Below are positions 35,346-42,499 of a stretch of 64,000 nt of DNA, in pieces (within the stretch, counting starts at the first letter, position 1; every line of letters begins with the position of its first letter). The stretch comes from Sulfitobacter geojensis (GTDB lineage: Bacteria; Pseudomonadota; Alphaproteobacteria; Rhodobacterales; Rhodobacteraceae). The stretch is from positions 3,720,001 through 3,784,000 of the forward strand of contig NZ_JASE01000005.1 of assembly GCF_000622325.1 (NCBI RefSeq). The letters are read 5' to 3'. The notes beneath the pieces are model-generated. The model searched no databases, was not told where the DNA came from, and saw only the letters and a program-made list of their open reading frames with translations. The position numbers were made by a program, and so were the translations under genes.

Positions 35346-35702
35346 CTACCCCTGTAAAAGATTGGCCGAGGCCAGACCGAACCACGGCATCGTTGTACCT
35401 GCCGCCCCGATGACGCCGGTCCAGCGTCGCATGCGCAGACCGCCGTCGACCTGACGCAGCTTTCGCGCACCATAGGCCAAAACGCCGATCCACGCGAACC
35501 AGATCAGCGCAATGGAAAGCACGGTCAGCGCCACATTGCGCCCCCACAGTTCCGCAAACCCGTAACGCAGCGCCAGCCCCGCACCCGCGCAAACCGCTGT
35601 CCCGACGCCGAGTGAACGCTGTTGTACGCGGCCTCGGGTCAAGCCGCGAAAGGCCAAAGGCCCCGCTACAAAAAACACGACAAAGAGTGCCGTAAGGATC
35701 AT
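35346..35702 (-). CDS. Small membrane protein inside the glycolate oxidase operon
   Basis: A 118-aa protein with about four hydrophobic segments (FVVFFVAGPLAF; VGTAVCAGAGLALRYGFAEL; VALTVLSIALIWFAWIGVL; VIGAAGTTMPWFGLASANLL) and basic loops (RKLRQVDGGLRMRRW). Its start overlaps the glcE stop (ATGA), and 34 nt separate it from glcF, so it belongs to the transcript. I do not recognise a family. As glycolate oxidase must reach the membrane quinone pool, it may anchor the complex or help glycolate transport; this is only inference. Confidence 0.7.
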   Translation of the reverse strand: MILTALFVVFFVAGPLAFRGLTRGRVQQRSLGVGTAVCAGAGLALRYGFAELWGRNVALTVLSIALIWFAWIGVLAYGARKLRQVDGGLRMRRWTGVIGAAGTTMPWFGLASANLLQG

Positions 35703-36817
35703 ACGACCGCGCCCATCAGGCTTGGGCTAAACAACCCCTTAGGGTCGAACCGCGCCCGCAATCCAGCGGTCAATTTCGCCACACCTGCCGCTTCGGGATG
35801 AAACACCCCCAACTGCGCTTTGGTCTGCGCATCCGCACGGACAATCGTCGCATGTCCGTCAAATGGGCCAAGCCTTTTGCGCAGATCAGCTCCCTGTGCC
35901 ATCCGCAGCCAAAGCAACCCGCCAGCCCAATCCAACACATGCGCCTGCGCACCGGCCTTGCCGATCAATGCTGGTGCCAGAGAGGGCTTGCAAGACACCC
36001 GCCAAACGTCGCCCTCGCCCCCGTGGAAAGCGGTCAGATCGCGCTGCTTGATCCAGAATGCATCGGAATCGGAGGACGCCAAAACCGTCATATGGTCCGC
36101 CTGGGCCCTCAGCAGCGTTTTCAACTGCTCGATCCGGTACGCAACACTGGCCTCGAACCCTTCCACCCGCAGCACGGTCTGCCGCGTTGCCGGATCATGC
36201 GCCGCACCTGTCACTTCAAACGGGCTGCCCATCGCACGGCTCATCGCCGTCACTGCCTGCGCGTCGTCCAACCCGTGCAACACCAGCGACGCCTGCGTCT
36301 CTACCCTTGGCAAAACCTTGAATGACACTTCGCTCAACACCCCCAAAGTGCCAAACGACCCCGCCATCAACTTTACCAGATCATAACCGGTGACATTCTT
36401 CATCACCCGCCCGCCGTTTTTCACAACAACGCCGCGCCCGTCGACATAGCGCACACCCAATAGGAAATCCCGCGCCGCCCCCACGTTGATCCGTCTTGGC
36501 CCGCTGACATTCGCGGCGAAAACACCGCCAATGGTTGCGTCACCTTGCCGTCCCATCACACCACAATGATCCATCGGCTCGAACGCCAATCGCTGGTTTT
36601 CTTTGGCCAACGACGCCTCGATCTCGGCCACCGGCGTGCCCGCCTGCGCCACCATGGTCAGCGCGCCGGGTTCATAAAGCGTAATGCCCGACAGCCCCGC
36701 AACGGACAAAGCCGCTCCCGCGCCCGCCATCCCGCGTGTATCGCCCCCCCGGATCGACAAGGGATCAACCGCGTCCGCGACACAGGCCGCCAGCTCTGCT
36801 TCACTCGCAACCATCAT
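35699..36817 (-). CDS. glcE: Glycolate oxidase FAD-binding subunit GlcE
   Basis: A 372-aa FAD-binding (PCMH-type) protein. The FAD loop is around GDATIGGVFAANVSGPRRIN (residues about 94-113) with NVTGYDLVKLMAGSFGTLGV further on, both typical of GlcE. It works with GlcD and GlcF. The start is uncertain by one codon because ATGATG is present; the 29-bp repeat copy abuts the first ATG and gives AAGG about 10 nt upstream. It is coupled to the following small membrane protein gene. Confidence 0.94.
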   Translation of the reverse strand: MMVASEAELAACVADAVDPLSIRGGDTRGMAGAGAALSVAGLSGITLYEPGALTMVAQAGTPVAEIEASLAKENQRLAFEPMDHCGVMGRQGDATIGGVFAANVSGPRRINVGAARDFLLGVRYVDGRGVVVKNGGRVMKNVTGYDLVKLMAGSFGTLGVLSEVSFKVLPRVETQASLVLHGLDDAQAVTAMSRAMGSPFEVTGAAHDPATRQTVLRVEGFEASVAYRIEQLKTLLRAQADHMTVLASSDSDAFWIKQRDLTAFHGGEGDVWRVSCKPSLAPALIGKAGAQAHVLDWAGGLLWLRMAQGADLRKRLGPFDGHATIVRADAQTKAQLGVFHPEAAGVAKLTAGLRARFDPKGLFSPSLMGAVV

Positions 36818-36845
36818 CTCTTTTTGGCCTTATATACTGTCCGCA
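36817..36845 (-). repeat. 29-bp exact repeat, copy 2, upstream of glcE
   Basis: Identical over 29 bases to 21750-21778. Here the copy touches the glcE start codon on the coding strand and supplies its AAGG ribosome-binding site, whereas in the other copy it lies 18 nt upstream of the ATG. It fills half of the 60-bp gap between glcD and glcE. Confidence 0.75.
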
Positions 36846-36877
36846 TTCTCATCCCCACCATCCTCAATCGCGACCAC

Positions 36878-38326
36878 TCATTGCGCCGCCAAAACCACAG
36901 CACGCCGCGCTTCGGAAACATCCAGCGGGAACACCTTGGCCGGGTTCAACAACCACGCCGGATCAAACACATCTTTCACCGCCATCTGCGCTTCCAGATC
37001 CGCCGGTTCATATTGCACATGCATCAGATCACGCTTTTCAATTCCGACGCCGTGTTCGCCGGTCAAACAGCCCCCGACCTCAACACACAGCTTCAGGATT
37101 TCGGCACCGAATGCTTCGCACAGCTCCAGATCACCGGGCTTATTGGCATCGAACAGGATCAGCGGGTGCATATTGCCGTCGCCCGCATGAAATACGTTGC
37201 CTACCTTCAGCCCGAACTCTTCCGACATCTCGCCAATCCGCCGCAACACCATCGGCAGGGCCGACACCGGAATGGTCCCGTCCAGACACATATAATCGTT
37301 GATCTGCCCCATAGCACCAAAGGCCGACTTGCGCCCAAGCCAGATCTTCGCGCTTTCCTCTGCCGATTTACTTTCGCGCAGCTCCACAGGATTGTGCCGG
37401 CGCGCAATCTGCATAATCAGCTCCAGTTGGTGATCGATCTCGGCATCCGATCCTTCAACTTCGACAATTAACAAGGCCTCGCACATGGGGTACCCCGCCT
37501 TGGCAAACGCTTCTGTTGCTTCGATGCAGGGGCGATCCATAAATTCGATGGCGACAGGCAAAACGCCGGCCTTGATGATGTCGCTGACACAGGCACCCGC
37601 CACCTCATTGTCATCAAATCCCATCAGCACAGGTCGCGCCCCTTCAGGCTTGGGCAATATCCGCAAGGTGGCCTCGGTCACGACACCCAACTGACCTTCG
37701 GAGCCGCAGATAACCCCCAACAGGTCCAAACCGCCCGCGTCCAGATGACCGCCGCCAATCTCGATGATCTCCCCGTCCATCATCACCATGGTCACGCCCA
37801 ACAAGTTGTTCGTTGTTACCCCGTATTTCAAACAATGCGCGCCCCCTGAATTCATCGCGATGTTGCCTGCGATGGCACAGGCCAGTTGCGAGGACGGGTC
37901 CGGCGCATAGAAAAATCCGTCCGTTTCGACGGCCCCCGTCACCGACAGGTTGGTGCGCCCTGTCTGCACCCGGACGAGCCGGTTGTCGTAATCCGTCTCG
38001 ATCACATCACTCATGCGTGCGACGCCAAGGATCACACAATCCGCCGTGGGCAAGGCCCCACCCGCCAAAGACGTCCCCGACCCGCGCGGCACCACAGGCA
38101 CGCCTTCCTGATGACAGATGCGCAAAACGTCCGAGACTTCTTGCGTGGTTGACGGCAAAACCGCGACCATTGGCGGGCAGCGGTAGGCCGTCAGCGCGTC
38201 ACACTCATAGGCCCGCGTTTCACGTTCGTCGTGGATAACCGCATCTGCGGGCAGCACAGACTGCAACCGTGCAACGACCCGCGCCTTACGCGCAATCACT
38301 CTTTTATCCGGCGTTGGCATTTCCAT
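36878..38326 (-). CDS. glcD: Glycolate oxidase catalytic subunit GlcD
   Basis: This 482-aa flavoprotein of the FAD-linked oxidase C family oxidises glycolate to glyoxylate. The FAD loop is PRGSGTSLAGGALP, and the C-terminal half has GEHGVGIEKRDLM, GDGNMHPLILFD and NPAKVFP. The size fits E. coli GlcD (499 aa). It is the first gene of the operon. An inverted repeat of the GntR type lies 17 nt upstream and probably binds a glycolate-responsive regulator. GAGG stands 8 nt before the ATG. Confidence 0.95.
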   Translation of the reverse strand: MEMPTPDKRVIARKARVVARLQSVLPADAVIHDERETRAYECDALTAYRCPPMVAVLPSTTQEVSDVLRICHQEGVPVVPRGSGTSLAGGALPTADCVILGVARMSDVIETDYDNRLVRVQTGRTNLSVTGAVETDGFFYAPDPSSQLACAIAGNIAMNSGGAHCLKYGVTTNNLLGVTMVMMDGEIIEIGGGHLDAGGLDLLGVICGSEGQLGVVTEATLRILPKPEGARPVLMGFDDNEVAGACVSDIIKAGVLPVAIEFMDRPCIEATEAFAKAGYPMCEALLIVEVEGSDAEIDHQLELIMQIARRHNPVELRESKSAEESAKIWLGRKSAFGAMGQINDYMCLDGTIPVSALPMVLRRIGEMSEEFGLKVGNVFHAGDGNMHPLILFDANKPGDLELCEAFGAEILKLCVEVGGCLTGEHGVGIEKRDLMHVQYEPADLEAQMAVKDVFDPAWLLNPAKVFPLDVSEARRAVVLAAQ

Positions 38327-38342
38327 ATCGGCACCTCGGGTT

Positions 38343-38363
38343 TTGGTAAACTAATATTACCAA
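38343..38363 (-). promoter_or_regulatory. Probable GntR/FadR-type operator upstream of glcD
   Basis: An inverted repeat TTGGTAA-N7-TTACCAA is centred in the 82-bp gap between glcD and the divergent DUF599 gene. The TGGT...ACCA core resembles operators of GlcC/PdhR/LldR-type regulators, which control glycolate, pyruvate and lactate genes. No regulator gene is in the immediate area. Confidence 0.5.
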
Positions 38364-38408
38364 TTATGAAAGCTGGCAAGATGCATCTCACCACTCTATG
38401 AGCATACC

Positions 38409-39101
38409 ATGAACTGGACCGATCGCCTTGCCCTCTTTGCCCCTTTGGATTTTGTCGCCCTTGGCACGCTGTTCTGCGTCTGGCTTGTGATTGGCTGGCG
38501 CATCGAACACGCCAGCGCCCGTCAACCGTCGGTGTCGATGATCATGGCGAATTACCGGCGCGAATGGATGCAACAAATGCTGACCCGCGAGCCGCGCATT
38601 TTTGACGCCCAGACCATCGCCACGCTGCGCCAGGGCACCTCATTTTTCGCCTCGACCTCGATGATTGCAATCGGCGGCATTCTTGCGGTGATTGGTAATG
38701 CGAACAACCTTGCCGTGGTGGCACAGGATCTGACATTGGCGGCGCATCCCCCCATCGTTTGGGAAATCAAGCTGCTCTTGGTGGTGTTTTTTCTGACCAA
38801 TGCATTTTTAAAATTCGTCTGGTCCAACCGGCTTTTCGGCTATTGCTCTGTGATAATGGGAGCGGTTCCGAATGATCCAACCGATCCGCGGGCACCAGAA
38901 ATGGCCCGCAAAGCTGGCGAATTGAACGTCACAGCCGCGCGCAGCTTCAACCGTGGCCTGCGGGCTGTTTACTTTTCACTCGCCTCTGTTTGCTGGCTGG
39001 GCGGCCCTGTACTGCTGCTTGCTGGTGCAATAATGACACTTATCGTCATCTGGCGGCGGGAATTCGCTTCACAGTCGCGTGGCATCCTCTTGGAAAAATA
39101 G
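38409..39101 (+). CDS. DUF599-family membrane protein
   Basis: The 230-aa protein has about four membrane segments (LDFVALGTLFCVWLVIGW; TSMIAIGGILAVIGNANNLA; IKLLLVVFFLTNAFLKFVW; VYFSLASVCWLGGPVLLLAG). It matches DUF599, including the YRREWMQQMLTREPRIFDAQ cytoplasmic segment. The role is unknown. It is divergent from glcD with the GntR-type inverted repeat between them, so both could respond to one regulator. Confidence 0.85.
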   Translation: MNWTDRLALFAPLDFVALGTLFCVWLVIGWRIEHASARQPSVSMIMANYRREWMQQMLTREPRIFDAQTIATLRQGTSFFASTSMIAIGGILAVIGNANNLAVVAQDLTLAAHPPIVWEIKLLLVVFFLTNAFLKFVWSNRLFGYCSVIMGAVPNDPTDPRAPEMARKAGELNVTAARSFNRGLRAVYFSLASVCWLGGPVLLLAGAIMTLIVIWRREFASQSRGILLEK

Positions 39102-39141
39102 TACAGTAGATTACATACCACCCAACTCAATTGGTGATGTC

Positions 39142-39504
39142 ATGTTTACACGCATTATTTCTTCGACCCTTGCATTGTTTCTTTCTTCAACCTTGGTCTT
39201 TGCCGACTCCCCACAGATCGAAAACGTAGCGGCCAGAAAATCGGGCAACTACTGGAGTTTTGATGTCACCTTAAAACATGGCGACACGGGGTGGGATCAT
39301 TACGCAGATGCCTGGCGCGTTGTGGATATGGATGGCAACGAACTGGGTCTGCGCAATTTGGCGCATCCACATACCAACGAACAGCCTTTCACGCGCTCGC
39401 TGTCAGGCGTGGAAATTCCTGCGGGTATGACCGAAGTCGGCATTCAGGCCCGCGATAATATTTCTGGCTGGGGCAGCGAAATCAAAAGGGTTAAGCTGCG
39501 TTAA
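39142..39504 (+). CDS. Small periplasmic protein of unknown function
   Basis: A 120-aa protein with a clear signal peptide (MFTRIISSTLALFLSSTLVF, cut after ADS). The mature part reads as a beta-sandwich-like fold with YWSFDVTLKHGDTGWDHYAD and WRVVDMDGNELGLRNL, ending in GWGSEIKRVKLR. I recognise no family with confidence. The ATG at 39142 is chosen because the signal peptide begins there. It is 40 nt after the DUF599 gene and on the same strand, so a shared transcript is possible. Confidence 0.72.
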   Translation: MFTRIISSTLALFLSSTLVFADSPQIENVAARKSGNYWSFDVTLKHGDTGWDHYADAWRVVDMDGNELGLRNLAHPHTNEQPFTRSLSGVEIPAGMTEVGIQARDNISGWGSEIKRVKLR

Positions 39505-39556
39505 AACAGGCGGTGCCGTTAAACAACGGTGCCCCAAAAGCGGGCCGGCTCGCGTT

Positions 39557-41716
39557 CTAGCTGAACCAGATGCCATCATCAATTGCCGGCGCAACCAGTT
39601 GCTTGTTCTCGTCACTTTCGGAAAATGAGATCAACATCTGTTCGCGCGACACATCTTGGGCAGCTTGGGTCAGCCAGAAATCATAACCTGCCGCATCAGG
39701 AGAACGATCCAGCACGTTTTCATAGAGCAGGTCAATGAACTGGGCATCCCCAAGGGTTTCATTCTGTCCGTAAGTTCCTGAAAATTCGGCCGACGTTAAA
39801 AACTGCTCCGCGACGTCCAAAAGGGACAGCGCCCCGCTGTCGAGCTGTTGCATCCAGAATTCCAACCCCGCCTCGTCCGGCGTTCTGGCAAAGCTGGCCT
39901 GATACAGCCGGTAAGCCTGGCCACTGTTCCCTTCGATGTCCAGCGCAAGCATCCCATCGGAAAACTCTATCCTTTCCAGATTGGTCAGGATCACCTCAGG
40001 GGCAAAACCGGTTACGTTCAGGATGGGCCTGCCGAAACCGTCAATGTCGAGCACCGCGTCGGATCTCATAGCGTCCACCACAAGCGTGTCCAGGCCAGCA
40101 CCACTTTCGATAAAGACAATGTTGTCCGTCAGCTGGATCAGGTCATCCGCCTCATCCCCAAGAAAGTAATGCTTGGCGGATGTTGCTGGTGTCTGTGGTG
40201 TTTCCTGAATTTGCGGCTCTTCAGGTTCGAGCAACGTGTCCAGCTGCACCGTCAATTCGATCACGTCGAATGGTTTCAATTCCAGCGCAATTTCGCTGGC
40301 ATCGGCAAAAACCATATCCGTCAGCGTTACATCGACATCATGTTCGTTGTAGAAATACGGTTGCCCGTTCACCAGAACGCTTTTGGCCTCATCGCCAACG
40401 CTCCATTGCATTCCATTCGAGCTGTCCATATCCATCGAAATCTGCACCGCAGTTACTGGCGCAGCTGTCGGCAGATGGGCTGCCAGATCTAACGTGAACC
40501 CTGTCTCCTCCAGACTGCGCGAGGTAATGTAAAAAACCATCTCCTGCGCGTCCGCATAAGCCGTCACCGCAATTTCGGGCAAGCCGTTGCTAAATCCGGC
40601 CGAGACCAGTTCCTTGCCCACCAAGGCATCCGACATCAAATCGAAAACCGCGCCTTGGGCCGAATTAGTCAACCGCCCTTGCGCATCCAGCCGAACGCCT
40701 TCGTCCGTGTCCAGCGTCAAAGCTGTGCGCGAATGGTAATCCAATGCCCAAACATGGGCACCCTCTACACCAATCGCGATCATATTCGCGAATTGTTTGA
40801 CCATACTGGAGCCCGCCACCATGCCATGCTGCGTATCGGCTGTGGTTTTCACGTTCCATTCCGTGATGCGCAGATCAAGATCGTCGCCAAGTCTGTCCGA
40901 CCAGATGTCGAAATCCTTGTTGATGTTCTTTACCCCGCTGTCGAGGTCGGCAAATTCATAATCCAGCTTGTTGTAATAGTAGTGCTCGGTGACACCATCA
41001 ATCGCGGCGCGCGCTTCCTCGCTCAGTTGATCAATGATCTGGTTGTTGGCCGCCTGATTGCGGGCCGCAAAATCGGAAACGCCGGGAACCGCAGGAAATT
41101 CCGACCCCAGATTGCCCGCCGTGCCCATCTGCACCAGAATGTCAGGCTGATCCGCCTCGGCCACCCCTGCCGCTGCCATCCCCCGCGCCAGCGCTTCGGC
41201 CCCAAGCGATGCTTTGATACCATATGAAGTCTCGCCCATTTCCCAATATTCGTTCCCCATCTGGAACGCGGCAATGACATCGCCATATTGTTGCATGGCC
41301 GCTGTGGCGAAGACTTCGATCTCCTGTGCGAAATCGGCGTAATCTTCAGCGCTGAGGTGCTTTGTGGGAATGATCAACGTCGCTTTGGTCGGGGTGCCGC
41401 TGGCTGTTGTGCGCACGCACCAGTCTAAAAACTCAACCAACTCGGCGCGCAAGGCCCCGCCGGGCATCTCGACAACATTGATCGCATCGACACCTTGCAC
41501 CGGCAATTCACCGGCGGCGTTTGGCTTGCTCGGATCAAGGTCCGCCTGCCCACCGCCAAAGCGAACATTCTGCACGCCCAGAACCGTTGCCGCATCCGCA
41601 AACGCACCCGTCGGAATCCCGTCCTCTGTCAGCCCAAAAACCGCGTTTGCACCGAACATATCGCCCGAAACAAACTGGCCCGTTTTCTGCAGACTCGAAA
41701 GTGCCACAATCGGCAT
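39557..41716 (-). CDS. Secreted clan GH-A glycoside-hydrolase-like protein with C-terminal DUF4214 repeats
   Basis: A 719-aa protein with no signal peptide. Residues 1-350 resemble a TIM-barrel hydrolase: FQMGNEYWEMG has the Asn-Glu pair (Glu156) expected of the acid/base, and RITEWNVK has a possible nucleophile (Glu286). A beta-rich part follows (about 400-520). Residues about 520-610 look like a haemolysin-type region (GDEADDLIQL), and two DUF4214-like modules end the protein (YRLYQASFARTPDEAGLEFW; LLYENVLDRSPDAAGYDFW). The architecture fits type I export. The ATG at 41716 has AAGGGGA 8 nt upstream. Substrate unknown, probably an algal polysaccharide. Confidence 0.75.
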   Translation of the reverse strand: MPIVALSSLQKTGQFVSGDMFGANAVFGLTEDGIPTGAFADAATVLGVQNVRFGGGQADLDPSKPNAAGELPVQGVDAINVVEMPGGALRAELVEFLDWCVRTTASGTPTKATLIIPTKHLSAEDYADFAQEIEVFATAAMQQYGDVIAAFQMGNEYWEMGETSYGIKASLGAEALARGMAAAGVAEADQPDILVQMGTAGNLGSEFPAVPGVSDFAARNQAANNQIIDQLSEEARAAIDGVTEHYYYNKLDYEFADLDSGVKNINKDFDIWSDRLGDDLDLRITEWNVKTTADTQHGMVAGSSMVKQFANMIAIGVEGAHVWALDYHSRTALTLDTDEGVRLDAQGRLTNSAQGAVFDLMSDALVGKELVSAGFSNGLPEIAVTAYADAQEMVFYITSRSLEETGFTLDLAAHLPTAAPVTAVQISMDMDSSNGMQWSVGDEAKSVLVNGQPYFYNEHDVDVTLTDMVFADASEIALELKPFDVIELTVQLDTLLEPEEPQIQETPQTPATSAKHYFLGDEADDLIQLTDNIVFIESGAGLDTLVVDAMRSDAVLDIDGFGRPILNVTGFAPEVILTNLERIEFSDGMLALDIEGNSGQAYRLYQASFARTPDEAGLEFWMQQLDSGALSLLDVAEQFLTSAEFSGTYGQNETLGDAQFIDLLYENVLDRSPDAAGYDFWLTQAAQDVSREQMLISFSESDENKQLVAPAIDDGIWFS

Positions 41717-41982
41717 TGCTGGTTCCCCTTCACTCACAACCATCGCAAAAGACATTTCCAAGTCAATACGGCCCCCACCGTCCTGAAAATGCCCGAATTG
41801 AAGACAAACCTCCAAGCAAATCGTTGATAATAGATGAAATATGGCAATTTGAACAAAATTGGCCACATTTCCGCCTTACAATCAGACGGCCGGAAAAAGA
41901 CTGTTCGTTAACCAGCAACAATAAAACCGCTGGACAGCGTCGAAATCAGATTTTCGAAGGGAGGAAAGCAGGTCGTGAAGGT
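41717..41982. other. Intergenic stretch upstream of the secreted hydrolase gene
   Basis: A 266-bp gap between the DUF4214 protein gene and the DUF3307 gene, both on the minus strand. It is rather AT-rich near 41825-41870 and should hold the hydrolase promoter. I see no gene, repeat or clear operator. Confidence 0.3.
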
Positions 41983-42372
41983 CTAGAACGCGTAACGCGC
42001 AAAGGCCCAGATCATGGCGATATAGGTCAGTTGGTGCATCAGTTGGTCGAGGCCAAACGCACGCCAGTACGCGGCATCTGTGGGGCCATGTTTCTTGCGC
42101 TCGGAATGACACCCTTTGATCCAGTCGATGTGATAGTGGGCGACCCACTCAACTGCGCAGATAACAATGGAAAAAACCAATGGCGCGCCACAGATCTTGA
42201 GCGCGACAAAGGACAGGATCGCATGCAGAAAAGCATGTTCCGCCCGTCCGAAATGGACATAAGTGCTGCGCGCCGCCAACATGCGCGGGGTCTGCAAAAA
42301 GAAATCTGCAAACATGTGTTTGGCCTGCAAAAGGACCAATAGCAAAAGGGCCGTGTTAAGCGCCGTATCCAA
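41983..42372 (-). CDS. DUF3307-family membrane protein
   Basis: The 129-aa product has three or four hydrophobic segments and the DUF3307 pattern HMFADFFLQTPRMLA, then HAFLHAILSFVAL and EWVAHYHIDWIKG. The function of the family is not known. The start is TTG at 42372, supported by a strong GGAGGAG site 8 nt upstream; the first ATG would remove a membrane segment. It is divergent from the large ABC protein gene. Confidence 0.82.
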   Translation of the reverse strand: MDTALNTALLLLVLLQAKHMFADFFLQTPRMLAARSTYVHFGRAEHAFLHAILSFVALKICGAPLVFSIVICAVEWVAHYHIDWIKGCHSERKKHGPTDAAYWRAFGLDQLMHQLTYIAMIWAFARYAF

Positions 42373-42499
42373 GATGCTTTCTCCTCCAGTGGTATGGTAG
42401 TGAATTCACAACGCGGCGCAATTCATTTGATTTCGAAGGCCAGCTCTTGTTAACCCTGTTACCACACCATTTGCCAATTTTCATTTCCGGACAATTTCC

